DNA from: Actinophytocola xanthii
GTDB taxonomy: Bacteria > Actinomycetota > Actinomycetes > Mycobacteriales > Pseudonocardiaceae
Direction of reading: 5' to 3'
NCBI RefSeq assembly: GCF_001921205.1
Contig: NZ_MSIE01000006.1
Location: 1-64,000 of the forward strand
Length of the DNA: 64,000 bases
Part shown: in pieces, positions 15,956 through 27,766 of the stretch
How the letters are laid out: every line of letters begins with the position of its first letter
How positions within the stretch are numbered: position 1 is the first letter of the stretch
Notes under the pieces: model-generated
Told to the model about the DNA's origin: nothing
Database searches by the model: none
The model's input: the letters and a program-made list of their open reading frames with translations, nothing else
Made by a program: the position numbers and the translations under genes

Positions 15956-16702
15956 TCAGCCGGCGGCCGGATCGGGCAGCAGGGCCGCGAGCAGCTCGGC
16001 CCGGCGCGGGTCGTCCCCCGGGTGCCAGGTGCAGGCAACGCTGAGCGCGACGACCCGCCCGCTCGCCCGGATCCGGCGGACCGCCTCGACGACCGTCCCG
16101 GCCGACGGTCCGCCCGGGACGGGGAACAGCAGGCCGCTCAGCTCGGCGGCGTCGACCACGTCCAGGTCCACGTGCACGACCACGGGTCCGTCCGGAGCCT
16201 CGACCTCGGCCACGTCCCGGAGCACCACCGCCGAGGCCGCCAGGTACTCGGCCTCGGGCGGGTCCAGGTCGCGCGCCCCGACGAGCGTGGCCCGGTGCTC
16301 GGAAACCGGCCGCAGCCCCAGCGGGTCCGCGACCCGCTCCCGGTGCGCCCCCAGCGCGAGCCGCAGGGAGAGCCCACCGAGGTAGCCGGAGGCCGAGGTC
16401 TCCAGGGTGTGCACGTCCCCGTGCGCGTCGAACCAGACGAGCGACGGGTCGTGGCCGGCCCGCTGCACCCCGGCCAGCACGCCCAGGGCGACCAGGCAGT
16501 CCCCCGACACCACGACAGGATGAGCGGCACCGGCGTCCGACACGGCGTCAGCGACCTCGTCGTAGAGTGCGACAAGCCGCTCCCAGATGTCACCCTCCGG
16601 GAGGGTCGGCGCGACCGTCCGGTGACCGTCTCCCGGGACCGGCAGGCGCTCCGCGGACAACCGTTCGTCCTGGTGGAACGGCACGACGATGATCGAGGTC
16701 AT
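15956..16702 (-). CDS. Arginase/agmatinase-family protein with altered metal site
   Basis: A 248-residue ureohydrolase-fold protein. It keeps DAHGDVHT and HVDLDVVD, which correspond to the DAHxD and DxDxxDP metal-binding motifs. The first motif reads VVSGDCLVALG, where canonical members have GGDHS, so the first metal-ligand histidine is replaced by cysteine. Activity as a true arginase is therefore uncertain. It is convergent with, and directly abuts, the rhodanese gene. ATG 16702 (MTSIIVVPF) is the start; the much longer open frame upstream is a shadow of the gene at 16809. Confidence 0.82.
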   Translation of the reverse strand: MTSIIVVPFHQDERLSAERLPVPGDGHRTVAPTLPEGDIWERLVALYDEVADAVSDAGAAHPVVVSGDCLVALGVLAGVQRAGHDPSLVWFDAHGDVHTLETSASGYLGGLSLRLALGAHRERVADPLGLRPVSEHRATLVGARDLDPPEAEYLAASAVVLRDVAEVEAPDGPVVVHVDLDVVDAAELSGLLFPVPGGPSAGTVVEAVRRIRASGRVVALSVACTWHPGDDPRRAELLAALLPDPAAG

Positions 16703-16808
16703 GCCGCGGACGGTAGCCGCCAGACCGCGGCGCGGGCCAGCGGATTGCCCTTTGGGCTGTCCCACCAGGCGTGGTGGTGACACCGCCACCGCGTAACGTC
16801 TGCTGACT

Positions 16809-17951
16809 GTGAAGGTCGTTCGCCTGCTGCTCACCCCGGGCCGGATCGCGACGCTCGTGGCGATGGTCGCGATCGTCGTCCTGGAGCCGACTCCCGCCGA
16901 CGCCGCCGTCGCGCTCGTCGGCGCACTCGCCGGCCTGCTGGCGATCCTGGCCGCCAGCCAGCTCGGCCTGCTCGCCAGTGTGCCGCTGGTCGGCGTCCGG
17001 GTGCACCGGATCGTCCTCGGCGTCGGTCCCCGGCTCGGCGACTGGAGCACCCCGAACCGGACGCTGACCGTGCGGGCAATCCCGGTCGTCCTGTCGGTCA
17101 TGGTCCGCGCCGGGCGCGCCCCGGTACGCAGGCGGATGTGGGCCTCGGCGCTCTGCTCGGTCCTCGCCGAGGTGGCGGTCCTGGTGCTCGCGGTGAGTGC
17201 GGACAGCGTCTTCATGGACGGGTTCGCCGTGGCCTGCGTCGCCGAGCTGGCCCACTCGCTGCTCCCCCGCCGCTCCCCGGCGGGGACCTCCACTGGCTGG
17301 CTGCTGTTCCGCCTGCCCTGGGTGAGCACCGAACAGGCCCGCCAGATGGAGGCGGCTCCGCTGGTCGGCGAGGCGATCGACCTGGCCCACAACGGCCACC
17401 TGGCCGCCGCCGAACAGGTGGCCGCCCGCCTGCGCGACCAGTACCCCGACCTCCGCTCGGCGCTGACCGCGCGGATGGCCGTGCTCGAGGCCCAGGGCCG
17501 CTACGCCGAGGCGATGATCCTGGCCGTCAAGCTGGCCTCCGACGCCGCCCAGCGGCCCGACGAGGCCGCCGGGTCGTTCGCCGCCCTGGCCGGGCTCGCC
17601 GCGGTCACCGTCGAGGCCGGTCAGCTCGACTCCGAACTCGGCCTGTCCACCGCCAGCCAGGCCCTGGAGAACGCCAGCACGCTGGGCTACCCCAACTACC
17701 GCCTCAACGGCGTCCGCGCGCTGCTCGAGCTGCTCCGCGGCAACACCAAGGAGGCCATCGCCCTGGCCAGGCTGGCCGCCGGCTCGGGCGACGACCTCCT
17801 CGCCCGAGCCGACGACCTCGCCACCCTCGCCCGCGCCCACATGGCCTCCGGCGACAACCAGACCGCCCGCGAGATCATCGGCCAGGCCGAGAAACTCGCC
17901 TCCTGGTGGCCCCGCGTAGCCCGCACCCGCAGCCGCCTGGAGGTCTGTTAG
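16809..17951 (+). CDS. Membrane protein with degenerate M50-like N-terminus and TPR-like C-terminus
   Basis: A 380-residue protein, GTG start. Residues 1-180 hold several hydrophobic segments. The stretch 46-65 (ILAASQLGLLASVPLVGVRV) followed by VLGVGPRL (69-76) and VRAIPV (88-93) has the order seen around the HExxH helix of site-2 (M50) proteases, but SQLGL replaces HELGH, so no zinc site exists. Residues 185-375 form TPR-like helical repeats (AIDLAHNGHLAAAEQVAARL, AVLEAQGRYAEAMILAVKL). A protease-dead scaffold is my inference. No neighbour reveals its role; the arginase-like gene diverges from it 106 bases upstream. Confidence 0.72.
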   Translation: MKVVRLLLTPGRIATLVAMVAIVVLEPTPADAAVALVGALAGLLAILAASQLGLLASVPLVGVRVHRIVLGVGPRLGDWSTPNRTLTVRAIPVVLSVMVRAGRAPVRRRMWASALCSVLAEVAVLVLAVSADSVFMDGFAVACVAELAHSLLPRRSPAGTSTGWLLFRLPWVSTEQARQMEAAPLVGEAIDLAHNGHLAAAEQVAARLRDQYPDLRSALTARMAVLEAQGRYAEAMILAVKLASDAAQRPDEAAGSFAALAGLAAVTVEAGQLDSELGLSTASQALENASTLGYPNYRLNGVRALLELLRGNTKEAIALARLAAGSGDDLLARADDLATLARAHMASGDNQTAREIIGQAEKLASWWPRVARTRSRLEVC

Positions 17952-18020
17952 CCAGGGACGCGCCCGACACGCCTCACGCCAGGCAGTCGCCACACGAAAG
18001 TGAAGGCAGAGGGCCCCGAG

Positions 18021-20579
18021 TCAGCCGGCCACCACCACCCGACCCAGCTCGACAGGGCTGGCGAGCAGCTCGTGGTTGGGCAGGACCCGGGCGGTGGCGC
18101 CGAGGGTGCCGGTGTGCGGAAGCAGGACCTCCGCCACGTACTCGCCCTCCTCGCCGGGTGACATCGGGACGGTCACCACGTCGTAGAGCTCGTCGTTGTC
18201 CGCGACGCGGCCGACCACGACCTCGACCCGGACGTCGGAGGGCGACAGGCCCGCCAGGTCCACCGCGGCCCGGACCCGGACCCGGTCGCCGAGCACCGGC
18301 GTGCGGCCCGACTCGCCGGCCAGGTCGACCTCGCACCTGGTCACCCGGACGTGCGTCCAGGAGGCACCCAGCCGGTCGCGGTAGGCGGCCAGCTCCCGGG
18401 ACGCCCGGTAGTCGTCGGCATGCGCGAGCTCCACGGCCGTCGCCGCCGGCCGGTAGGCGGTCTCCACGTACTCCTGGACCATCCGGGACGCCTGCACCCG
18501 GGGACCGAGCGAGGACAGCGTGTGCCGCACCATCGCCAGCCACTGGGTCGGCACCCCGTCGGGCCGGTCGTAGAACAGCGGCCCCACCTGGGAGCCCAGC
18601 AGCTCGTAGAGCGCCGCCGCCTCCAGGTCGTCGCGGCGCAGCGGGTCGGACACCCCGTCCGCGGTCGGGATGGACCAGCCGTTGCTGCCGTCGTAGAACT
18701 CGTCCCACCATCCGTCGCGGATGGACAGGTTGAGCCCGCCGTTGAGCGCGGCCTTCATGCCGGAGGTGCCGCACGCCTCCAGCGGGCGCGTCGGGTTGTT
18801 CAGCCAGACGTCGCAGCCCCAGTACAGGTACCGGGCCATCGACATGTCGTAGTCGGGCAGGAAGGCGATCCGGTGCCGCACCTCCGGGTCGTCGGCGAAC
18901 TTCACGATCTGCTGGATCAGCGCCTTGCCGCCGTCGTCGGCCGGGTGCGACTTGCCGGCCACCACCAGCTGGACCGGGTGCTCGGGGTGCAGCAGCAGCG
19001 CCCGCAGCCGCTCCTGGTCACGCAGCATCAGCGTGAGGCGCTTGTAGGTCGGCACCCGGCGGGCGAAGCCGACCGTGAGCACGTCCGGGTCGAAGACGGT
19101 GTCCGTCCACGCCAGCTCCAGCTGGGAGGCCCCGCGCTGTAGCCAGGCCTCGCGCACCCGCCGGCGCACCTCGGCGACGAGGCGGCGGCGCAGGACGCAC
19201 CGCAGGTCCCACAGCTGCTGGTCGGACACCCCGTCCAGGCGCGGCGAGGACGGCTCGCCGACCACGTCGGTCAGCTCCCGAGCCGTCCAGGTCGGACCGT
19301 GCACGCCGTTGGTCACCGAGGTGATCGGCACCTCGCGGTTGTCGAAACCGGACCACAGCCCGCCGAACATGTGCCGGCTGACCTCGCCGTGCAGCTTCGA
19401 CACGCCGTTCGCGCGCTGGGCGAGCCGCAGGCCCATGTGGGCCATGTTGAACATGCCCGGGTTGTCCTCCGCACCCAGCGCCAGCACGCGGCGGAAGTCC
19501 ACATCGGGCAGCAGCGAGCCGTCACCGAAGTAGTGCTGGACCAGGTCGACCGGGAAGCGGTCGATACCGGCCGGCACCGGCGTGTGGGTGGTGAACACCG
19601 TGCCGGCGCGCACGGCGGAGAGGGACTCGTCGAACGACAGGTGCTGGCCGGACATCAGCTCGCGCAGGCGCTCGAGGCCGAGGAACCCGGCGTGTCCCTC
19701 GTTCGTGTGAAAAACCTCGGGCTGCGGGTGCCCGGTCAGCTCGCAGTAGGTGCGCACGGCCCGCACCCCGCCGATGCCGGCGAGGATCTCCTGGCGGATG
19801 CGGTGGTTCTGGTCACCGCCGTACAGCCGGTCGGTCACCCCGCGCAGGTCGTCGTCGTTGCCGTCCACATCGGAGTCGAGCAGCAGCAGCGGCACCCGGC
19901 CGACCCGCGCCTGCCACACCCTGGCCCGCAGCACCCGCCCGCCGGGCATGGCGACGTGCACGAGGATCGGCGCGCCGGACGGCTCGACCAGCGGCTCCAG
20001 CGGCAGGCCGTTCGGGTCGACGACCGGGTAGTGCTCGACCTGCCAGCCGTCCAGCGACAGGGACTGGCGGAAGTAGCCCGCCCGGTAGAACAGCCCTACG
20101 CCGATCAGCGGAACCCCGAGGTCCGAGGCCGCCTTGAGGTGGTCGCCGGCGAGCACGCCGAGACCGCCCGAGTAGTTCGGCAGGGCCTCGGTGACCCCGA
20201 ACTCCATCGAGAAGTACGCGATCGAGGACGGCAGCCGGTTGCCCCGGCCGTTGCCCTCGGCGCCGTGCTCGGCGAGCTCGGCCCGGCGGTGCTGGTACCA
20301 GCGGTCCCCGGTCAGGTAGTCGTGCAGGTCGGCCGACAGCGCACTGGTTCTGGCCAGGAACTCGCCGTCGGTGGCGAGCCCTTCCAGCCGGTTCGCCGGA
20401 ACCTCGGCCAGCAGGCGCAGCGGCTCCCCCACCCGGTCCCAGATCTCCTGGTCGATGGCGGCGAACAGCTCCTGCGTCGGCGGATGCCAGGTCCACCGGA
20501 GGTTTGTGGCCAGTGTGCCGAGCTCGGCGAGCGGCTCCGGCAGCCCGGCCCGGACGGTAAAGCGGCGTACAGCTTTCAC
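18021..20579 (-). CDS. glgP: Alpha-glucan phosphorylase GlgP
   Basis: An 852-residue GT35 phosphorylase of the long actinobacterial type with an N-terminal DUF3417-like domain (RRFTVRAGLPEPLAELGTLA). It releases glucose-1-phosphate from the non-reducing ends of glycogen. Core motifs include YFSMEFGVTEALPNYSGGLG, HTNEGHAGF, and EACGTSGMKAALNGG, in which Lys609 would carry pyridoxal phosphate. The start is GTG 20579; an open frame continuing upstream for 2 kb is only a shadow of glgE. It is divergent from glgE, with 138 bases between starts, so degradation and synthesis genes share a regulatory region. Confidence 0.95.
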   Translation of the reverse strand: MKAVRRFTVRAGLPEPLAELGTLATNLRWTWHPPTQELFAAIDQEIWDRVGEPLRLLAEVPANRLEGLATDGEFLARTSALSADLHDYLTGDRWYQHRRAELAEHGAEGNGRGNRLPSSIAYFSMEFGVTEALPNYSGGLGVLAGDHLKAASDLGVPLIGVGLFYRAGYFRQSLSLDGWQVEHYPVVDPNGLPLEPLVEPSGAPILVHVAMPGGRVLRARVWQARVGRVPLLLLDSDVDGNDDDLRGVTDRLYGGDQNHRIRQEILAGIGGVRAVRTYCELTGHPQPEVFHTNEGHAGFLGLERLRELMSGQHLSFDESLSAVRAGTVFTTHTPVPAGIDRFPVDLVQHYFGDGSLLPDVDFRRVLALGAEDNPGMFNMAHMGLRLAQRANGVSKLHGEVSRHMFGGLWSGFDNREVPITSVTNGVHGPTWTARELTDVVGEPSSPRLDGVSDQQLWDLRCVLRRRLVAEVRRRVREAWLQRGASQLELAWTDTVFDPDVLTVGFARRVPTYKRLTLMLRDQERLRALLLHPEHPVQLVVAGKSHPADDGGKALIQQIVKFADDPEVRHRIAFLPDYDMSMARYLYWGCDVWLNNPTRPLEACGTSGMKAALNGGLNLSIRDGWWDEFYDGSNGWSIPTADGVSDPLRRDDLEAAALYELLGSQVGPLFYDRPDGVPTQWLAMVRHTLSSLGPRVQASRMVQEYVETAYRPAATAVELAHADDYRASRELAAYRDRLGASWTHVRVTRCEVDLAGESGRTPVLGDRVRVRAAVDLAGLSPSDVRVEVVVGRVADNDELYDVVTVPMSPGEEGEYVAEVLLPHTGTLGATARVLPNHELLASPVELGRVVVAG

Positions 20580-20717
20580 GTCGACCGACCTTATCGGGCG
20601 ACGATCGGGCAAATTCAAGGCGGCAGGCCGTGTACCCACTGCCGGGACCGGGCAGACTGCCACCACAGGGGGAAGATCTCCGCACTGCAGTAGCACCCGC
20701 ATGGGAGGGTTGGACCG
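20580..20717. promoter_or_regulatory. Divergent glgP-glgE promoter region
   Basis: A 138-base gap between the opposite GTG starts of glgP and glgE must hold promoters for both. It contains a somewhat AT-rich stretch (20590-20625, with GGCAAATTCAAGG) and a GGGAGGG purine run at 20703-20709 that can serve as glgE ribosome-binding site. I could not assign convincing -35/-10 pairs or an operator. Confidence 0.5.
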
Positions 20718-22685
<1,968 letters not shown>

Positions 22686-22686
22686 G

Positions 22687-22816
22687 GGTGTTATTGGTCG
22701 CTCCCGCGACTGCGCTCAGACACCGTCTTCCTCCGACACGTCCTCGGCGCTGACGCGCCTGCGGGCGCTCCTACGTCCAGACGGTGTCCGCTCCGTCGCT
22801 CCCGCTCCTTAACACC
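22687..22816. repeat. Nested inverted repeats downstream of glgE
   Basis: Two nested pairs of inverted repeats frame about 130 non-coding bases: GGTGTTA (22687-22693) with TAACACC (22810-22816), and GACACCGTC (22719-22727) with GACGGTGTC (22780-22788). The 10-mer GTCGCTCCCG also occurs twice as a direct repeat. This could be a folded 3' RNA element or a remnant of a small mobile or intergenic repeat. No reading frame of note is seen. Confidence 0.5.
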
Positions 22817-22826
22817 GCGTAACTCT

Positions 22827-22850
22827 CCCGGCCGGGTTCGCCCGGCCGGG
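22827..22850 (+). terminator. Candidate glgE terminator hairpin
   Basis: CCCGGCCGGG at 22827-22836 and again at 22841-22850, self-complementary, with a TTCG tetraloop between them: a perfect 10-bp stem. No T-run follows, which is usual for actinobacterial hairpins. It lies 142 bases past the glgE stop and before the secreted protease gene. Confidence 0.6.
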
Positions 22851-22917
22851 CGGCCGGCGTCCTCCGGCGGGGTGTCATTGGAGGGCCTCGGCCGGGGTGG
22901 GGACGTACGGTCCGGGC

Positions 22918-23802
22918 ATGTCCAGGTTTTCCCGCGTCGTGGTGGCCGTGCTCGCGATGGCCGTCTGCGTTCCGGTGCCGCCGGCCGTGGCGGCGGCGGG
23001 TGAGGCCGGGTGTGTGCCCGAGTCGGGCTCGGCGCGGGTGCGGCCTGGGCACGGGCACGACCGCAACCACGTTGCCCAGCGGGAGGTCGAGCGGGTCGGG
23101 ACCCGGTTGGGGCCCGCGCTGCCGGGGCGGGTGTCGGTGCCGGTGGTCTTCCACGTCGTGCACGCCTCGGACGGAACGGGGAACGTGTCGAACGCGGCGG
23201 TCAACGCTCAGCTCGCCGAGCTGAACCAGGACTTCTCCGGTCGGGAGGCGCCAGGCGCGGCGGCGGACACCGAGTTCTCGTTCACCCTCCAGGCCGTGCG
23301 CCGGCACCGGAACAACGCGTGGTTCTCCGGGTCGGACAGCGCGGCCGGGGAGACCGCCATGAAGACCGCGACCCGGGTGGGCAGCGCCGGGACGCTCAAC
23401 ATCTGGTCGACCGACACCGAGTACCTCGGGTACGCCACCTTCCCCTGGTGGTACGCCGACGACCCGAAGCTGGACGGGGTCGTGATCCAGTACGGCTCGC
23501 TGCCGGGCGGGCGGATCACCGACTACAACCTGGGGAAGACCGCATCCCATGAGACGGGACACTGGCTGGGGCTCTACCACACGTTCCAGGGCGGGTGCTC
23601 GCGGACCAACGACCAGGTCGCCGACACCCCGGCCCAGCGCACCTCGACCGAGGGCTGTCCCCGGGGCAAGAACACCTGCCCGGCCGCCGGCGCCGACCCC
23701 GTGCACAACTACATGGACTACTCCTTCGATGCCTGTTACAACCAGTTCACCGCCGGCCAGAAGGCCCGCATGCAGAACAGCTGGCTCGCGTACCGGTCCT
23801 GA
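22918..23802 (+). CDS. Secreted zinc metalloprotease, pappalysin-like (M43)
   Basis: A 294-residue secreted metzincin. A Sec signal peptide covers residues 1 to about 26 (RFSRVVVAVLAMAVCVPVPP, then AVAA). The zinc motif is HETGHWLGLYH (His211, Glu212, His215, His221) and the Met-turn is in YMDYSFD. A cysteine pattern in the C-terminal region (CSRTND, CPRGKNTC, ACYNQF) resembles M43 cytophagalysins. It should cleave proteins outside the cell. ATG 22918 is chosen because it opens the signal peptide. It sits between glgE and treS without an obvious link to glucan metabolism. Confidence 0.9.
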   Translation: MSRFSRVVVAVLAMAVCVPVPPAVAAAGEAGCVPESGSARVRPGHGHDRNHVAQREVERVGTRLGPALPGRVSVPVVFHVVHASDGTGNVSNAAVNAQLAELNQDFSGREAPGAAADTEFSFTLQAVRRHRNNAWFSGSDSAAGETAMKTATRVGSAGTLNIWSTDTEYLGYATFPWWYADDPKLDGVVIQYGSLPGGRITDYNLGKTASHETGHWLGLYHTFQGGCSRTNDQVADTPAQRTSTEGCPRGKNTCPAAGADPVHNYMDYSFDACYNQFTAGQKARMQNSWLAYRS

Positions 23803-23996
23803 CGACGCCTGAAGTTCGCCACCACCCCTACCCGACGCACTCCACATGAGACAGTTTCCGTACGCGCGGACCGTCCCTTGTGCAGGAATGCCCCGCAGCG
23901 GTAACCATTGAGGGAGTGCCGGGACCCACCTGGCACCATGATCATGACCACGCGGCGACGAGGCCGGGTGACCGATCTCGAGGTGAGGGTGCGGGA

Positions 23997-25814
23997 ATGA
24001 CGGAATCTCCCGAGACGACACGGCCGGACGCCAACCTTGGCCTCGACGGCGTGCCGCATACCGGGGAGACCATGACCTCGGACGGCCACCTGGTCGAGCC
24101 GCAGTCGGAGGAGTTCGGGCACGCCCGCTCGGCGCCCAAGGCCCCCCAGTGGTACAAGACCGCCGTCTTCTACGAGGTGCTGGTCCGCGCGTTCAACGAC
24201 TTCACCAACGACGGCACCGGCGACCTGCGCGGGCTCGCCGACAAACTCGACTACCTGCAGTGGCTGGGCATCGACTGCCTCTGGCTGCCGCCCTTCTACG
24301 CCTCACCGCTGCGTGACGGCGGGTACGACATCTCCGACTTCCGGGCCGTCCTGCCCGAGTTCGGGACCGTCGAGGACTTCGTGCACCTGCTCGACCAGGC
24401 GCACAAACGCGGCATCCGCGTGATCACCGACCTCGTGCTCAACCACACGAGCGACGCCCATCCGTGGTTCCAGGAGTCCCGCAATCACCCGGACGGCCCG
24501 TACGGCGACTACTACGTCTGGTCGGACACCGACGAGCGCTATGCCGACGCCCGGATCATCTTCGTCGACACCGAGTCCTCCAACTGGACCTACGACCCGG
24601 TGCGCGGCCAGTTCTACTGGCACCGCTTCTTCTCCCACCAGCCCGACCTCAACTACGAGAACCCCGAGGTCGCCGATGCGATGATCGACGTCCTGCGGTT
24701 CTGGCTCGACCTCGGTATCGACGGCTTCCGGCTCGACGCCGTGCCCTACCTGTTCGAGGAGGAGGGCACCAACTGCGAGAACCTGCCGCGCACGCACGAG
24801 TTCCTCAAGCGCTGCCGCAAGGTCGTCGACGACGAGTTCCCCGGTCGGGTGCTGCTCGCCGAGGCCAACCAGTGGCCCGCGGACGTGGTCGCCTACTTCG
24901 GGGACCCGGACACCGGCGGCGACGAGTGCCACATGGCCTTCCACTTCCCGCTCATGCCGCGCATCTTCATGGCCGTGCGGCGGGAGTCGCGGTTCCCGAT
25001 CTCGGAGATCCTGGCGCAGACCCCGCCGATCCCCTCGGCCGCCCAGTGGGGCATCTTCCTGCGCAACCACGACGAGCTGACCCTCGAGATGGTCACCGAC
25101 GACGAGCGCGACTACATGTACGCCGAGTACGCCAAGGATCCCCGGATGAAGGCGAACATCGGCATCCGACGGCGGCTGGCGCCTCTGCTGGACAACGACG
25201 CCAACCAGATGGAGCTGTTCACGGCGATGCTGCTGTCGCTGCCCGGATCGCCCGTTCTGTACTACGGTGACGAGATCGGCATGGGAGACAACATCTGGCT
25301 GGGCGACCGCGACGCGGTGCGGACGCCCATGCAGTGGTCGCCGGACCGCAACGCCGGGTTCTCCCGCTGCGACCCCGGCCGGATCTACCTGCCAGTGATC
25401 GCCGACCCGGTCTACGGGTACCAGGCGGTGAACGTCGAGGCGCAGCTGAACAACAGCTCCTCGCTGCTGCACTGGACCCGGCGGATGCTCCAGGTCCGCC
25501 GGGAGCACCCGGCGTTCGGCCTCGGCGACTTCGTCGAGCTCGGCTCGTCGAACCCGAGCGTGCTCGCCTACCTGCGCCACGTCCCGGCCGACCCCGAGCA
25601 CGGGGTCCACGAGGACCTGGTGATCTGCGTGAACAACCTGTCCCGGTTCCCCCAGCCGGTGGAGCTGAACCTCTCCGAGCACGAAGGCCGGGTCCCGGTC
25701 GAGCTGACCGGCGGCGTACGGTTCCCGCCGATCGGGGAGCTGCCCTACCTGCTGACGCTGCCGGGCCACGGCTTCTACTGGTTCCAGCTGACCACCGACC
25801 TCGACGAGGGGTGA
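23997..25814 (+). CDS. treS: Trehalose synthase TreS
   Basis: A 605-residue GH13_16 enzyme that interconverts trehalose and maltose. Motifs: [15 protein letters not shown] at the barrel start, [19 protein letters not shown] (nucleophile Asp247), VLLAEANQ (acid Glu289) and FLRNHDELT (Asp359). The C-terminal beta domain ends near GHGFYWFQL. An N-terminal extension of about 50 residues precedes the catalytic domain. ATG 23997 is preferred over upstream in-frame codons because a G-rich site (GAGGTGAGGGTGCGGG) precedes it. The stop overlaps the maltokinase GTG as GTGA, giving a treS-mak unit that feeds GlgE. Confidence 0.95.
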   Translation: MTESPETTRPDANLGLDGVPHTGETMTSDGHLVEPQSEEFGHARSAPKAPQWYKTAVFYEVLVRAFNDFTNDGTGDLRGLADKLDYLQWLGIDCLWLPPFYASPLRDGGYDISDFRAVLPEFGTVEDFVHLLDQAHKRGIRVITDLVLNHTSDAHPWFQESRNHPDGPYGDYYVWSDTDERYADARIIFVDTESSNWTYDPVRGQFYWHRFFSHQPDLNYENPEVADAMIDVLRFWLDLGIDGFRLDAVPYLFEEEGTNCENLPRTHEFLKRCRKVVDDEFPGRVLLAEANQWPADVVAYFGDPDTGGDECHMAFHFPLMPRIFMAVRRESRFPISEILAQTPPIPSAAQWGIFLRNHDELTLEMVTDDERDYMYAEYAKDPRMKANIGIRRRLAPLLDNDANQMELFTAMLLSLPGSPVLYYGDEIGMGDNIWLGDRDAVRTPMQWSPDRNAGFSRCDPGRIYLPVIADPVYGYQAVNVEAQLNNSSSLLHWTRRMLQVRREHPAFGLGDFVELGSSNPSVLAYLRHVPADPEHGVHEDLVICVNNLSRFPQPVELNLSEHEGRVPVELTGGVRFPPIGELPYLLTLPGHGFYWFQLTTDLDEG

Positions 25815-27145
25815 AGCACGTGATCCGGCCGGAGGACCTGGGCGACGGGCTGCTGAACTGGATGCTGGACCAGCGCTGGTTCCGCGCGAAGGCCCGCGGC
25901 GCCAGCTCCCTGCGGACCCGGCGCGCGGCGGCGCTGGACGGGGAACTGGTGCACACCCTGGTCGAGGTGGACGGCGAGCTGTACCAGCTGCCGCTGGGCG
26001 TGCGCGACCACGTGCCGGACAACCTGGAGCACGCGGTGATCACCCGCCGGGGCGACCAGGCGGTGTACGACGCCACGCAGGACCCGGAGCTGATGTCCAG
26101 ACTGCTGACGCTGATCGCGGACGACGCGACCGTCGAGGGTCTGCGGTTCACCCCCGAGAACGGGGTCAACCTCGAGCGTGGCTTACGCGCCCGCCCGATC
26201 GGCGTGGAGCAGAGCAACACCTCCATCGTCTTCGGGGACAAGTACATCCTCAAGCTCTACCGCCAACCCGAGCCCGGACCCAACCGCGACGTCGACCTGC
26301 ACCGCGCCCTGCGCGCGGCCGGTGCGAAGCACATCGCGGCGCCACTCGGCGTCATCACCGACGGTGACATCGTCCTCGGGTTCCTCCAGGAGTTCCTCTC
26401 CAACGCCGTGGAGGGGTGGGCGACCGCGACAGCGAGCGTGCGCGACCTGCTGGCCGAAGGCGACCTGCACGCCGACGAGGTGGGCGGCGACTTCGCCGGT
26501 GAGGCCCACCGCCTGGGCACCGCCGTCGCGCAGGTCCACACGGCACTCGCGGCGGCGTCCGGCACGGCCTCGGCCACTCCGGAGCAGATCTCCGCCGAGG
26601 TGGACGCCATGCACGGCCGGTTGGACACGGCGCTCGCGGAGGTGCCCCAACTGGCCGAGGACGAGTCACTGCTCCGCTCCGCCTTCGACGCCCTCCGCAC
26701 GCTCGGCGCCCCCCTGACCGTCCAGCAGATCCACGCCGACCTGCACCTGGGTCAGGTCCTGCGCACCAACGACGGCTGGGTCCTGATCGACTTCGAGGGC
26801 GAGCCGGCCGCGACGCCGGACCAGCGCCGGGCCACGCGGTCACCGCTGCGCGACGTCGCCGGCATGCTCCGCTCGTTCGACTACGCCGCCTTCCACCTGC
26901 TGGCCGGGGATGAGGCCGACCGGCAGCAGACCGCCAGGGCGGAGGAGTGGTCGGACCGCAACCGCAACGCGTTCTGCGACGGATACGCCAAGGTAGCCGA
27001 GGATCCGAGGACGCAGGAGACCATCCTGCGCGCGCTCGAGCTGGACAAGGCCGTCTACGAGGTTCGCTACGAGTACCACAACCGCCCGGACTGGTTGCCC
27101 ATCCCGCTGGCCGCGATCCGGCGCTGGCGACCGGAGAACCGGTAG
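25811..27145 (+). CDS. mak: Maltokinase
   Basis: A 444-residue aminoglycoside-phosphotransferase-like kinase that makes maltose-1-phosphate from maltose and ATP. The catalytic loop [10 protein letters not shown] carries the base Asp310, and LIDFEGEP is the metal-binding DFG-equivalent. An N-terminal cap domain with WFRAKARG is typical for Mak. GTG 25811 overlaps the TreS stop; GTG 25820 is a possible alternative. It is directly coupled to treS and provides the substrate of GlgE encoded 5 kb upstream. Confidence 0.94.
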   Translation: MKHVIRPEDLGDGLLNWMLDQRWFRAKARGASSLRTRRAAALDGELVHTLVEVDGELYQLPLGVRDHVPDNLEHAVITRRGDQAVYDATQDPELMSRLLTLIADDATVEGLRFTPENGVNLERGLRARPIGVEQSNTSIVFGDKYILKLYRQPEPGPNRDVDLHRALRAAGAKHIAAPLGVITDGDIVLGFLQEFLSNAVEGWATATASVRDLLAEGDLHADEVGGDFAGEAHRLGTAVAQVHTALAAASGTASATPEQISAEVDAMHGRLDTALAEVPQLAEDESLLRSAFDALRTLGAPLTVQQIHADLHLGQVLRTNDGWVLIDFEGEPAATPDQRRATRSPLRDVAGMLRSFDYAAFHLLAGDEADRQQTARAEEWSDRNRNAFCDGYAKVAEDPRTQETILRALELDKAVYEVRYEYHNRPDWLPIPLAAIRRWRPENR

Positions 27146-27273
27146 AACGGGTGAACCGGGTACTGCGAACGTGCTCGCCCCGCCGCTCGCTCTGGCGGGC
27201 CTGCGGGGCCCGCGGCTAGCCTGGGAACGGAGGCGTCCACGCCGCGGACGCCCGCGGCGAATCGGGGTGTCCT

Positions 27274-27705
27274 GTGCGGATAGCGGATTTGTTGCGTCAC
27301 AAGGGATCGGCGGTAGCCACGGCAATGCCGGACCGCTCGGTGGCGGGTCTGCTGGAGGATCTGGCCAGACACAACATCGGCGCGATGGTCGTCGTCGACG
27401 ACGCGGGGAACGTGACCGGCATCGTGTCCGAGCGGGATGTCGTACGCCAGCTCCACGAGCGCGGCGCGGAGGTCCTGCGGGCACCGGTGTCCGAGATCAT
27501 GACGACCCGGGTCGTCAGCTGCGAGCCCGGCGAGGCCGTCGACACCCTCGCCGCGATCATGACCGATCGCCGCATCCGGCACATGCCGGTCGTCGAGGAC
27601 GGGCAGCTGGTCGGCATCGTCAGCATCGGTGACGTGGTCAAGAGCCGCATCCGGCAGCTGGAGTCCCAGCAGGAACAACTCGAGTCCTACATCGCGCAGG
27701 GCTGA
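27274..27705 (+). CDS. Two-CBS-domain protein
   Basis: A 143-residue protein formed by two CBS domains, about residues 1-70 and 75-135, a pair that normally binds adenine nucleotides or SAM at its cleft. Conserved turns are GIVSERDVVRQL and GIVSIGDVV. It has no catalytic domain. The start is GTG 27274. It is placed between mak and glgB on the same strand, 128 bases after mak and 61 before glgB. An adenylate-sensing role for glucan synthesis is possible but rests only on position. A small hairpin (GGCGTCC/GGACGCC, 27232-27252) lies upstream. Confidence 0.88.
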   Translation: MRIADLLRHKGSAVATAMPDRSVAGLLEDLARHNIGAMVVVDDAGNVTGIVSERDVVRQLHERGAEVLRAPVSEIMTTRVVSCEPGEAVDTLAAIMTDRRIRHMPVVEDGQLVGIVSIGDVVKSRIRQLESQQEQLESYIAQG

Positions 27706-27766
27706 GCCGAGTGATCTTCGGGGCATGTTGAGCAGCCCTGGTCGGGCGACGGCAGAATGAAGCGCG

